From Sphingobacteriales bacterium (GTDB lineage: Bacteria; Bacteroidota; Bacteroidia; Chitinophagales; UBA2359), in NCBI GenBank assembly GCA_016700115.1, contig CP064999.1:2542001-2606000 (forward strand): a stretch of 64,000 nucleotides of DNA. The letters run 5' to 3'. Position 1 is the stretch's first letter, and each line of letters starts with the position of its first letter. The translations under genes were made by a program, and so were the position numbers. Shown here one piece after another: positions 1 to 8,761 of this stretch. A model generated the notes under the pieces. That model worked only from the letters and a program-made list of their open reading frames with translations, ran no database searches and was not told where the DNA came from.

Positions 1-171
1 GCTTTTTGTCTTAAACGCTATCACGAAGAAGCTGATATCAACAACATCACCAGGTTGATGAAAGAAAGTGGTGCCGAAGAAATATATGTCAAGGAAATGG
101 AAAACGAATTAGCCCCTAATCTTTTCAGACAAGATGGAGGTTCAATTACTGAACATGCCCATCATCATTAA
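1..171 (+). CDS. actD: Alternative complex III subunit ActD (DUF3341), C-terminal end only
   Basis: The frame is open from base 1 to a TAA at 169-171 and encodes the last 56 residues of a protein. The tail has the shape of the end of the DUF3341 family (ActD): an Asn/Asp-rich stretch, a short helix, then GAEEIYV. It closes with a His-rich end (EHAHHH). ActD is a membrane subunit of alternative complex III, the quinol:electron-acceptor oxidoreductase of many Bacteroidota. The call rests mostly on position, since a cytochrome of ActE type and ActF follow directly. The start lies outside the window. Confidence 0.6.
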   Translation, partial: AFCLKRYHEEADINNITRLMKESGAEEIYVKEMENELAPNLFRQDGGSITEHAHHH

Positions 172-204
172 CTAAAGACTCGGATAACGAAAAAAGCATT
201 TGAA

Positions 205-1359
205 ATGCATAAACATACTATTCTATTTTTTGTAACAGCGGTTATAGTTTTGTTCTTTGCAGGATGCAGGGCAGGAGGAGACTTTACCGGTCGTGAATAT
301 ATGCCCGACATGGCACATTCTGTTGCGTATGAATACTACACGCCAAGCAGACCAGTTATGGTTGACGGACAAATGGTCAATCTGTTTACTGATGGAAAAT
401 CGGCAAGAGAACCGGTAAAAGGTACAATCCCACGAGGATATATGCCTTATCATTATCCGGATACTCCCGAAGGATATGAAGCAGCAGGTGCAGAATTGGT
501 CAATCCTTACAACAAAGTCCATGCTCAGATAACAGAAAAAGGAAAAGCACTATATACGGTGAACTGTGCAATTTGCCATGGAGATAAAGGAGACGGCAAA
601 GGATTTATTGTCAGCAATGGAAAATACCCTGCACCTCCTCCCTCTTATTTTGAAGATCGTATTTTAGTATTAAGCGAAGGTAAAATGTTCCATTCTGTTC
701 AGCACGGAAAAAACCTGATGGGTTCTTATGCCGGGCAACTGAATAAAGACGAGAGGTGGCAAGTCATTTCATATATTAAACAGTTGCAGGCGGCACATAT
801 TTTAGCAAACGACAGTTTGGCAGTACAAAGCAAAGCCACAATTGAAGATGTGTTGGCCGCTATTACCGGACAAAATAAGTCTTATACAAAAGGAATGAAC
901 TTCCCAAAACTTCCTGCTTCGGGAACAACAGGCATGACAGATGCTTCAGTTGAAGCCCCGGTTACTTTTGTAGAATCTGAATTGGATAAAATTACAGCTC
1001 AGGCAAGAGAACTTAAAGCCGGTGAAGTAGTTAAACTAAACAACGTATTTTATTCTTCCGGTAAATTCAACCTGCGCTCTGAATCAAATATAGAATTGGA
1101 TAAACTGATTGCATTATTAAACAGCAAGCCTGCCATGAAAATTGAGATTGACGGTCATACCGACAATCAAGGTGATGCTGCAGCTAATCAAACATTGTCC
1201 ACTGAGCGGGCAAAAGCTGTGTATGACTATTTGGTCAGCAAAGGTATTGACAAGACCCGTCTTGACTTCAAAGGCTTTGGCGCTACAAAACCGGCCGCAC
1301 CAAATACTACCGAAGAAGGAAGAGCAATGAACCGTCGTACTGAATTCAGAGTACTTTAA
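205..1359 (+). CDS. actE: ActE-type monohaem cytochrome c fused to a C-terminal OmpA domain, lipoprotein
   Basis: The signal peptide ends in a lipobox (FAGC, Cys21), so the mature protein should be a lipid-anchored periplasmic protein, as known for ActE. A c-type haem site CAICH lies at residues 121-125, with a likely axial Met in NLMGSY near residue 172. After a linker, roughly residues 285-384 form an OmpA-like peptidoglycan-binding domain (GHTDNQGD, then a loop ending NRRTEFRVL). The gene lies 33 bases after actD and 36 before actF, so it belongs to the alternative complex III operon and should pass electrons from the complex to the oxidase. At 384 residues it is far longer than a plain monohaem ActE. 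The extra length is the OmpA domain, which could tether the complex to the cell wall (inference). Confidence 0.85.
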   Translation: MHKHTILFFVTAVIVLFFAGCRAGGDFTGREYMPDMAHSVAYEYYTPSRPVMVDGQMVNLFTDGKSAREPVKGTIPRGYMPYHYPDTPEGYEAAGAELVNPYNKVHAQITEKGKALYTVNCAICHGDKGDGKGFIVSNGKYPAPPPSYFEDRILVLSEGKMFHSVQHGKNLMGSYAGQLNKDERWQVISYIKQLQAAHILANDSLAVQSKATIEDVLAAITGQNKSYTKGMNFPKLPASGTTGMTDASVEAPVTFVESELDKITAQARELKAGEVVKLNNVFYSSGKFNLRSESNIELDKLIALLNSKPAMKIEIDGHTDNQGDAAANQTLSTERAKAVYDYLVSKGIDKTRLDFKGFGATKPAAPNTTEEGRAMNRRTEFRVL

Positions 1360-1395
1360 TTTATAAGGCATAAAAATTAACCGAAAATTATTATA

Positions 1396-2667
1396 ATGAG
1401 CACGGTAAACGAAAAATATACCATTACCGGAGAAGCAAAAAGGTTCACCTTAATTTTGCTGATTGCAGGAATTGTGCTTACGGCATTAGGCGCATTTATG
1501 AACTTAGATAACCCTACCCGACTTTGGACAGGATTACTATATAATAATGTGTTTTTTCTGATGCTTGGCTTAGTTGCCGCATTTTTCCTCTCAACCCATA
1601 TTGTAGGTTATGGTGGATGGATTACGCTTTTTAGACGGGTTCCGGAGGCGATGATGATGTATGTTCCTATTGGAGGCGTACTCATGATTCTTATTTTGGT
1701 TTTTGGAATGCATCATATCTATCATTGGTCGCACGAAGAATTATATGATCCAAACAGCCCTTCTTACGATGCTATTTTAGATGGCAAGCGAAGTTTTCTG
1801 AATGTAAGTTTCTTTTTGGGGCGTGCTGTAGCTTATATTGCTATTTGGACAGGGTTAATTTGGCTGCTTCGCCGGAATTCTGTTCAAAGCGACTTAGGAA
1901 CAAGACAACAAGGAAGACAATTGTATCAAACCAGTAAATATATAGCTGCCATCTTTATTGTTGTTTATGCGGTTACCAGCTCAACTTCTTCATGGGATTG
2001 GATCATGTCAATTCAGCCTCATTGGTATAGTACTTTGTTTGGTTGGTATAACTTTATCAGTATTTTTGTAACTTGCATATCGTTCATGATGCTTGTTTTG
2101 GTATATCTTACTAAAAACGGCTATTTACAAGGAGTAAACGATGAGCATTTTCACGATTTAGGAAAGTTTATGTTTGGGTTTAGTGTTGCATGGGCTTATT
2201 TGTTCTATTCTCAGTTTATGCTGATTTGGTATGCCAATATACCCGAAGAGACCCTTTATTTTAAATACAGGATTGACAATTATCCGGTGGTGATGTGGTT
2301 ATGTGTGTTGATGAACTTTGTGACTCCTTTCTTCCTGTTAATTACCAGAAATATTAAAAGAGATCGTTCCCATAGTATTATGATTGGCGCTGCGCTCATT
2401 ATTATCTTTGGCCATTGGCTTGATTTTTATCAAATGACAATGCCGGGAGCTTTTGCCAATATGGCACACGCTGCCGACAATCATGCTGCACCTGACGGAC
2501 ATCATGCCGAACATGCAGAAGTAGTAAGAATAGGACTTTATGAAGTCGGATTGTTGTTAACATTTGCCGGTTTGTTTGTTTATTTAATGTTGTATAACTT
2601 GTCTAAACAATCTTTAACCCCTGTAAACCATCCGTTTCTTAAAGAAAGCAGGGTTTATCATACCTAA
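1396..2667 (+). CDS. actF: Alternative complex III membrane subunit ActF
   Basis: This 423-residue protein has about ten hydrophobic segments and the ActF/ActC (NrfD-like) layout. It includes SSTSSWDWIMSIQPHWYSTL near residues 195-215, a stretch typical of this quinol-oxidoreductase subunit. In known alternative complex III structures ActF is an integral membrane subunit related to ActC. A loop before the last helix is rich in His (HAADNHAAPDGHHAEHAE, residues about 357-374). It follows actE by 36 bases and precedes the oxidase genes, fitting a complex III-oxidase supercomplex. A roughly 100-base gap with no clear terminator separates it from coxB. Confidence 0.88.
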   Translation: MSTVNEKYTITGEAKRFTLILLIAGIVLTALGAFMNLDNPTRLWTGLLYNNVFFLMLGLVAAFFLSTHIVGYGGWITLFRRVPEAMMMYVPIGGVLMILILVFGMHHIYHWSHEELYDPNSPSYDAILDGKRSFLNVSFFLGRAVAYIAIWTGLIWLLRRNSVQSDLGTRQQGRQLYQTSKYIAAIFIVVYAVTSSTSSWDWIMSIQPHWYSTLFGWYNFISIFVTCISFMMLVLVYLTKNGYLQGVNDEHFHDLGKFMFGFSVAWAYLFYSQFMLIWYANIPEETLYFKYRIDNYPVVMWLCVLMNFVTPFFLLITRNIKRDRSHSIMIGAALIIIFGHWLDFYQMTMPGAFANMAHAADNHAAPDGHHAEHAEVVRIGLYEVGLLLTFAGLFVYLMLYNLSKQSLTPVNHPFLKESRVYHT

Positions 2668-2769
2668 AAAATTGGGCTCCCTGTAAAAAAAATTTATAAT
2701 AGTATTTGATTGTTTTTTGGTGTTTCAAATCTGTTCTTAATTATTGAATTTCGCGCTTAACGATATACT

Positions 2770-3834
2770 ATGTTAACAACAACATTAGGTCTGCTGATTA
2801 TAGCACTTGTCTTGCTTATTATCTTTCAGTTAGCAAAGACGAATGAGATGATTATTGCTCTTAAAGGAGAGGAAGAAGCTATGCATAATGCCAATAGGTT
2901 TAATGGCAGGATGTTTCTGTTTTTCCTTATTTTTGGAACTATCGCTTCTGTTTGGTCAACTTTTCACTATGCACCTCTATATTTACCTGTTCCTTCTTCC
3001 GAGCATGGAGTGTGGTTGCGTGACATGTTTTTTTGGACTTTAGTTGCGACAGTACCTGTATTTTTCCTTACCCATATTGCTTTGTTCTGGTATTCTTTCA
3101 AATACAGAAGAGATGGCACAAACACCGCATACTACTTTCCGGGAAGCAATAAATTAGAATTGATCTGGACTGCAATTCCTGCTGTTGTAATGATTCTTTT
3201 GGTTTATGAAGGATTGAGAAGTTGGTACAAAATTACCGGCCCTGCACCACAGGAAGCAGTTGAGATAGAAGCTACCGGGCAACAGTTTTTCTGGACCCTC
3301 CGTTATGGTGGAGAAGATAATAAAATTGGCAAAAAATCGGTCAAGTTAATAGGCGGAGACAATGCACTTGGATTGGATTGGGAAGATACTGCCAATCATG
3401 ATGACTTCATTGCAGACGAAATGCATATTAAATTAGGTCAGCCTGTATTAGTTCGCATCAATGCTATTGATGTTCTGCATAGTTTTTATCTGCCTCATTT
3501 CAGGGTAAAAATGGACGCTGTTCCCGGTATTCCAACTCAGTTCTGGTTTACACCAACTAAAACAACCAAACAAATGCGGGAGGAACTCAATAACCCCGAC
3601 TTTAACTATGAATTGGCTTGTGCTGAGTTATGCGGACAGGCACATTTTAATATGCGAAAAGTCGTTGTTGTTGACGATGAAGCTGATTATAATGCATGGA
3701 AAGCCCAACAGCAACCAATTTATGTTAAATTGGGCTTAAATAAAACTACGACTCCCGAAAAAACGGGAACAGGAAATATAGAAAATCAACCAGACAGCGA
3801 TAAGGCGCAGAAATCTAAAACTTCAAAAATATAA
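2770..3834 (+). CDS. coxB: Cytochrome c oxidase subunit II (CuA subunit)
   Basis: An N-terminal membrane hairpin is followed by a periplasmic cupredoxin domain. The CuA ligands are all visible: His237 (LHSFYLPHF), then CAELCGQAHFNM with Cys284, Glu286, Cys288, His292 and Met295. The subunit takes electrons from cytochrome c, or directly from alternative complex III, and passes them to subunit I. The beta-barrel carries an insertion of charged residues at about 195-220, and there is a roughly 40-residue polar tail after the copper site. No haem c site is present, unlike true caa3 fusions. It is 59 bases upstream of coxA. Confidence 0.93.
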   Translation: MLTTTLGLLIIALVLLIIFQLAKTNEMIIALKGEEEAMHNANRFNGRMFLFFLIFGTIASVWSTFHYAPLYLPVPSSEHGVWLRDMFFWTLVATVPVFFLTHIALFWYSFKYRRDGTNTAYYFPGSNKLELIWTAIPAVVMILLVYEGLRSWYKITGPAPQEAVEIEATGQQFFWTLRYGGEDNKIGKKSVKLIGGDNALGLDWEDTANHDDFIADEMHIKLGQPVLVRINAIDVLHSFYLPHFRVKMDAVPGIPTQFWFTPTKTTKQMREELNNPDFNYELACAELCGQAHFNMRKVVVVDDEADYNAWKAQQQPIYVKLGLNKTTTPEKTGTGNIENQPDSDKAQKSKTSKI

Positions 3835-3893
3835 CTGACCGGTTGAATCGTTTTTTTATCCAACAGTTTTTTAAACCTTTAGCAAAGTAAGTT

Positions 3894-5744
3894 ATGGCTA
3901 TCACTGAAAGCGGAACTGAAATAAAAATTGATGTTCATGACCACCATGACCACCATGAACATGAACATCATCATGAAGAAAGTTTTATAAGCAAATACAT
4001 CTTTAGCCAGGATCATAAAATGATTGCCAGGCAATTTTTAATCACAGGTATAATATGGTCCTTTATAGGGGTATTATTTTCTGTCTTGTTTAGGTTGCAA
4101 TTAGCTTGGCCTGATGAATCTTTCCCTATCCTGGAATATTTGTTAGGTAAGTGGGCAGAAGGTGGGAAATTAGCTCCCAATTTTTATTATGCATTAGTTA
4201 CCATGCACGGTACAATCATGGTATTTTTTGTACTCACTGCAGGGTTGAGTGGAACTTTCAGTAACTTACTCATACCTCTTCAGATAGGAGCAAGAGATAT
4301 GGCCTCTCCTTTCTTGAATATGTTGTCTTATTGGTTCTTCTTTTTAGCAGGGATGATCATGTTGGTTTCCTTGTTTATATCAACAGGTCCTGCTGACGGA
4401 GGCTGGACAGCTTACCCACCTTTAAGTGCTTTACCACAGGCAAGTACAGGTTCTGAATTTGGTATGACTCTTTGGTTGTTGAGTATGGCAATGTTTGTTG
4501 TATCTTCATTGCTTGGAGGTTTGAACTATATTACAACCATTTTAAACATGCGTACCGAAGGTATGACCATGATGCGTATGCCTTTGACCATGTGGGCTTT
4601 TTTCTTTACCGCAGTTTTAGGGGTATTGTCTTTTCCAGTTCTTCTCTCAGGAGCTATATTGCTGCTTTTTGACCGCCATTTAGGCACAAGTTTTTACCTT
4701 TCAGATATCTATATCGGCGGTCAACCACTTACCAATGCAGCAGGCGAGTTACTGCAGGGAGGAAGCCCTATTTTGTTTCAGCACCTGTTCTGGTTTTTAG
4801 GACACCCTGAAGTTTATATCGTGATTTTACCTGCAATGGGTATGGTATCCCATGTCTTGGCTACCAATAGCCGGAAACCGATTTTTGGTTACTCAGCAAT
4901 GGTGATGTCCATTCTGGCAATTACTGTTTTGGCCTTTCTTGTGTGGGCACACCACATGTTTATTTCAGGACTGAACCCATTCATAGGCTCAATTTTCGTG
5001 TTGTTCACTCTTTTAATTGCGGTACCTTCAGCAATCAAGGTTTTTAACTGGATTGGAACTATTTGGCGAGGAAATATCAATTTTACGCCTGATACTTTAT
5101 TTTCAATCGGTTTTGTTTCTTTGTTTATTTCCGGAGGTTTAACCGGTATCTATTTAGGTAACTCAGCTTTAGACATTCCGCTTCACGATACTTATTTTGT
5201 TGTTGCACACTTTCATATTGTAATGGGGCTCGCAGCAGGGTTCGGACTTTTTGTGGGTGTTTATCATTGGTTTCCTAAACTGTTCAACGGCAGACAGATG
5301 AACAACACTTTAGGCTATATACACTTTTGGATAACCTTTATCGGAAGTTACTGCATCTTCTGGCCGATGCACTATCTTGGAATGACCGGTGTTCCACGCC
5401 GCTACTTCCAGTTCAGCAACTTTGAAACTTTTGATGTTTATAGTAGCTTGAATGTATTTATTACACTTGCCGCGCTTCTGGTTTTCTTTGCACAGTTTCT
5501 TTTTATCATTAATTTCATTCACAGCGCCCTCTACGGCAAGAAAATGACCTCCCTAAATCCTTACCATTCAAATTCTTTGGAATGGACAACTCCGATGGCT
5601 CCCGGACATGGCAACTGGCCCGGTGCTATCCCAAGTGTTTACCGTGGACCCTATGAATATGGTAAAGGAGGATTGGACTATGTTCCACAACACCTTCCGG
5701 ATAATCAGATCTGGAAGGATAAACCTAATAACGAGCAAGCATAG
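3894..5744 (+). CDS. coxA: Cytochrome c oxidase subunit I (haem-copper oxidase, A1 type)
   Basis: This is the catalytic subunit that reduces O2 at the haem-CuB centre and pumps protons. The metal ligands are in place: His105 (MHGTIMVF), the His304-Glu306-Tyr308 motif GHPEVY, the CuB pair His353-His354 (AHHMFISG), and His439/His441 in HDTYFVVAHFHIVMG. The HPEVY glutamate places it in the A1 class. The first 30 residues form an unusual His/Asp/Glu-rich cytoplasmic extension before the first helix. At 616 residues it is slightly longer than minimal subunit I. Downstream, a 16-bp perfect inverted repeat separates it from ctaB. Confidence 0.96.
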   Translation: MAITESGTEIKIDVHDHHDHHEHEHHHEESFISKYIFSQDHKMIARQFLITGIIWSFIGVLFSVLFRLQLAWPDESFPILEYLLGKWAEGGKLAPNFYYALVTMHGTIMVFFVLTAGLSGTFSNLLIPLQIGARDMASPFLNMLSYWFFFLAGMIMLVSLFISTGPADGGWTAYPPLSALPQASTGSEFGMTLWLLSMAMFVVSSLLGGLNYITTILNMRTEGMTMMRMPLTMWAFFFTAVLGVLSFPVLLSGAILLLFDRHLGTSFYLSDIYIGGQPLTNAAGELLQGGSPILFQHLFWFLGHPEVYIVILPAMGMVSHVLATNSRKPIFGYSAMVMSILAITVLAFLVWAHHMFISGLNPFIGSIFVLFTLLIAVPSAIKVFNWIGTIWRGNINFTPDTLFSIGFVSLFISGGLTGIYLGNSALDIPLHDTYFVVAHFHIVMGLAAGFGLFVGVYHWFPKLFNGRQMNNTLGYIHFWITFIGSYCIFWPMHYLGMTGVPRRYFQFSNFETFDVYSSLNVFITLAALLVFFAQFLFIINFIHSALYGKKMTSLNPYHSNSLEWTTPMAPGHGNWPGAIPSVYRGPYEYGKGGLDYVPQHLPDNQIWKDKPNNEQA

Positions 5745-5765
5745 TTCATTTTATATAATACAACC

Positions 5766-5807
5766 AACGAATTAGCCTACGATACACAAACCGTAGGCTA
5801 ATTCGTT
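5766..5807 (+). promoter_or_regulatory. Strong intra-operon inverted repeat between coxA and ctaB
   Basis: Two perfect 16-bp arms (AACGAATTAGCCTACG and its complement) flank a 10-base loop. There is no T-run after it, so it is not a classic rho-independent terminator. It may be an RNA processing or stabilising hairpin that sets the level of coxA relative to ctaB (inference). Confidence 0.6.
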
Positions 5808-5848
5808 AAAATCCAAAAATAATCTATACAAACCGATAAACTGTTAAT

Positions 5849-6754
5849 ATGATTCCAGTTAAAGATATATCTCTTTCCGACTTTTTTGCTTTAATGGCAG
5901 AGAGGGTAAAAGATTATGCTTTATTGGTAAAATTCAGACTTAATTTGACTGTTGTTTTTTCAGCTTTGATGGGGTATAGTCTCGCTACAATTGGTAACTT
6001 TGAATTCCTCAGTTTGTTATTACTTGGCTTGGGCGGTTTTTTTATTACCGGCTCAGCAAATGCTATCAATCAGGTTTTGGAAAAAGACTTCGACAAGCTG
6101 ATGGTTCGAACACAAAACAGACCTGTTGCAGCCGGGCGAATGAGTGCAACTGAAGGTTTGCTGATTGCTGGCATTAACGGTGTAATAGGAGCAGTCATTT
6201 TGAGTTATTTTTTTAACAGCCTTACCGCTTTTATTGGTGTTTTGTCTTTGCTGCTTTATTCATTTGTTTATACTCCTTTAAAAAGAGTAGGAAATATTGC
6301 GGTGGCAATAGGTGCTATTCCCGGCGCGCTTCCCCCTTTAATCGGATGGACTGCTGCTACCGGATCATTAGGTTATGAAGCCTATCTTTTGTTTAGCATT
6401 CAATTTTTATGGCAATTTCCCCATTTTTGGGCAATTGGATGGCTTGGTGCTGATGAATATGCCAAAGCTGGATTTAAATTTCATTCGGGAGCTGATGATA
6501 AAAGCGGTCGAACTTCGAGACAAATTACTGCATACATCTTTTTCCTGATACTGTTAACACTGTATCCTGTCATATTGGGAATCTTTAGCTATGTTTTTGC
6601 AGCAGTAGCGTTGATATTAGGTTTGATGTTTTTATTTTCCGGCATCAACTTAGTCAGAAATAATGATCGCCGGCATGCTTTACAAGTGATGATTGCTTCA
6701 ATTTTGTATCTCCCGCTATTGCAAGTTGCAATGGTGCTTGATTTGGTCTTTTAA
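5849..6754 (+). CDS. ctaB: Protohaem IX farnesyltransferase (haem O synthase)
   Basis: This UbiA-family polyprenyltransferase attaches farnesyl to haem b, making haem O, the precursor of the haem a used by the oxidase encoded next to it. The first Asp-rich site is clear: NQVLEKDFDKLMVRTQNRP at about residues 72-90. The second polar loop (SGADDKSGRTSRQI) lies near residue 215. Eight to nine hydrophobic helices fit the family, and 301 residues is a normal length. The gene is 35 bases before the next coxC-type gene, so co-transcription is likely. Confidence 0.92.
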   Translation: MIPVKDISLSDFFALMAERVKDYALLVKFRLNLTVVFSALMGYSLATIGNFEFLSLLLLGLGGFFITGSANAINQVLEKDFDKLMVRTQNRPVAAGRMSATEGLLIAGINGVIGAVILSYFFNSLTAFIGVLSLLLYSFVYTPLKRVGNIAVAIGAIPGALPPLIGWTAATGSLGYEAYLLFSIQFLWQFPHFWAIGWLGADEYAKAGFKFHSGADDKSGRTSRQITAYIFFLILLTLYPVILGIFSYVFAAVALILGLMFLFSGINLVRNNDRRHALQVMIASILYLPLLQVAMVLDLVF

Positions 6755-6789
6755 ATTTATAAAACTACGCCAAGAATTAAAGTGTAACA

Positions 6790-7383
6790 ATGCACGCTAA
6801 AACACTGAAACAGCCTGAAAGAATACACCCCAAGAAGTTTGCACTTTGGTTGGGTATAGGGACCATCATTATGATGTTCGCGGGGCTTACCAGTGCTTTT
6901 ATTGTAAGAAGAGCTGCCGGGAACTGGCTTGCCTTTGAATTACCTCCTTTATTTTATATCAGCACCTTAGTAATAGCTTTAAGCAGTTTGACGCTCATAT
7001 TCGCTCAAAAAGCATTTAAGCAAAATAACAAGATTGCCTATAAAAATCTCATAGGACTAACTTTGCTTTTAGGGATTTTATTCATCATTTTGCAGTATGC
7101 TTCATGGATGCAACTTGCAAGCTACGGCATATTGTTGAGAGGCAACCCTTCCGGTTCTTTTGTATATGTGATTTCAGGGCTTCATGCAGCACACGTATTA
7201 GGGGGTATTTTGTTTTTAACTATTTTTTTTATTAAAGCCCTTCCGAAACCTGACCCTGTCAAAGAACTTTTGGAAGAAATCAATACTGAAAAAAACCTGC
7301 CAATTGAAATGTTATCCGGATATTGGCATTTTGTAGGAATTCTTTGGGTTTATTTACTCGTATTTTTTTATTTTTTTAGGTAA
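6790..7383 (+). CDS. Haem-copper oxidase subunit III-like protein
   Basis: This 197-residue protein has five predicted membrane helices and the subunit III fold. SGLHAAHVLGGILFL is followed at the end by GYWHFVGILWVYLLVFFYFF, matching the conserved HxxHV and YWHFV signatures of CoxC. Bacteroidota oxidase operons commonly carry two subunit III-type genes, and the longer paralogue is directly downstream. Subunit III supports stability of the proton-pumping core and carries no metal. Which of the pair is the structural subunit cannot be told from sequence alone. Confidence 0.85.
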   Translation: MHAKTLKQPERIHPKKFALWLGIGTIIMMFAGLTSAFIVRRAAGNWLAFELPPLFYISTLVIALSSLTLIFAQKAFKQNNKIAYKNLIGLTLLLGILFIILQYASWMQLASYGILLRGNPSGSFVYVISGLHAAHVLGGILFLTIFFIKALPKPDPVKELLEEINTEKNLPIEMLSGYWHFVGILWVYLLVFFYFFR

Positions 7384-7458
7384 ATTTGCCCGCCTGAAAG
7401 AATTTATATTGATTATTTAACTGAATTTATTGTAATAATTTAATACAATCGCAACTCA

Positions 7459-8124
7459 ATGGCAACAGAAACGCTTACAGTAGGAGCTACTGCCCAAGAG
7501 CAATGGAAAGGAGGAAAATCCCCATTTTCGGTGAGCTATGGTAAGCTGATGATGTGGTATTTTTTGGTTTCAGATGCCTTTACCTTCTCAGCTCTGCTCA
7601 TTTCTTATGGCGCAATCCGGTTTAGCAGTGATGTCTGGGCTGATCCCAACTTAGTTTTTAACTCTATGCCTTTTTTACAGGGATGGAATATTCCTTTAGG
7701 CTTCGTCAGTATTATGACCTTCATACTCATTTTGAGTAGTGTGTTTGTAGTACGTGCTGTTCAGGAAGGGCACATGATGAATCAAAGCGGTGTCGCAAAA
7801 TGGATGTTCCTGGGGATTTTAGGAGGGGCAGCATTCCTTGGCTGTCAGGCTTGGGAATGGACACACTTGATCAGTCATGGAACCACACTTTTTCACAATC
7901 CTCACGGACCACCGGCATTTGGTCAGTTATTTTTCCTGATCACCGGATTTCACGGGTTTCACGTTTTTTCAGGGGTAGTAATCAATGTAATCATCTTCGT
8001 TCAGACTTTAAGAGGAGTTTATCAAAGACGCGGACATTATGAAATGGTAGAAAAAGTAGGACTCTACTGGCACTTTGTAGATTTGGTTTGGGTTTTCGTA
8101 TTCCTCGCTTTCTACTTATTGTAA
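7459..8124 (+). CDS. coxC: Cytochrome c oxidase subunit III
   Basis: This is the second subunit III-type gene, 221 residues with about five helices. The signatures FHGFHVFSGVVINV and LYWHFVDLVWVFVFLAFYLL are characteristic of CoxC. It lies 75 bases after its shorter paralogue and 52 before coxD. The N-terminus is soluble and lacks the first two helices of seven-helix subunit III, as is usual in bacterial oxidases of this type. Confidence 0.92.
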   Translation: MATETLTVGATAQEQWKGGKSPFSVSYGKLMMWYFLVSDAFTFSALLISYGAIRFSSDVWADPNLVFNSMPFLQGWNIPLGFVSIMTFILILSSVFVVRAVQEGHMMNQSGVAKWMFLGILGGAAFLGCQAWEWTHLISHGTTLFHNPHGPPAFGQLFFLITGFHGFHVFSGVVINVIIFVQTLRGVYQRRGHYEMVEKVGLYWHFVDLVWVFVFLAFYLL

Positions 8125-8176
8125 AAAAGTCTGTTATTTTAATTTAAAGAACTGTAATCATTAAAAAAATCATACA

Positions 8177-8608
8177 ATGGCACATACGTATGACGCTCAG
8201 GTTTACAAAAGTCAGGTTAATGCGGTTTACAGAGCTACGGTTTGGCTCGCGATTATCACAATTATTGAAGTTGCTGCAGCATTAGTCTGGATGAACATTT
8301 TTAAAGACCATAGCGGTCCGAGATTGTTATTGAACAGCTTTTTTATTGCCGCAAGTTTACTCAAGGCTTATTTTATAGTCGGTGAGTTTATGCATATTCG
8401 TTATGAAACCCGTGCATTAACCATAACTATTCTGGCACCAACCTTTTTCCTGATATGGTTTATTATCGCTTTCCTTTGGGAAGGCCAGGAATGGTTAAAC
8501 AATAAAACCGACGGTCAATTTATTCAGGAAGAAATCCGGGCACCTCATCACCACGACGATGATCATGGCTCGCATGACAGCCAGGAACATAAAGATGCCG
8601 GACATTAA
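8177..8608 (+). CDS. coxD: Cytochrome c oxidase subunit IV (caa3 type)
   Basis: A 143-residue protein with three hydrophobic helices, matching the prokaryotic subunit IV family. It is a small structural subunit of the oxidase with no cofactor. The last 25 residues are an acidic, His-rich tail (APHHHDDDHGSHDSQEHKD), echoing the His-rich ends of ActD, ActF and CoxA in the same operon. It is followed by a terminator-like hairpin at 8645-8698, so it is probably the last gene of the main oxidase transcript. Confidence 0.88.
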   Translation: MAHTYDAQVYKSQVNAVYRATVWLAIITIIEVAAALVWMNIFKDHSGPRLLLNSFFIAASLLKAYFIVGEFMHIRYETRALTITILAPTFFLIWFIIAFLWEGQEWLNNKTDGQFIQEEIRAPHHHDDDHGSHDSQEHKDAGH

Positions 8609-8644
8609 ACCGGGCATACCAGATAAACAATTTTGTCTAAAAAC

Positions 8645-8698
8645 AATTGCGCCATAGTCGTGGTTAATACAACTACAACCGTGGCGCAATTTCTTTTT
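8645..8698 (+). terminator. Probable terminator after coxD
   Basis: A 10-bp stem (AATTGCGCCA at 8645-8654 pairs with TGGCGCAATT at 8682-8691) has an inner GGTT/AACC pairing and is followed by the T-rich TTCTTTTT. Confidence 0.7.
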
Positions 8699-8761
8699 AC
8701 AGGTAAGCTAATTAATTCTGAATTCTAAGTTTCATAATTCTGACATTAAAAATTAATATTT

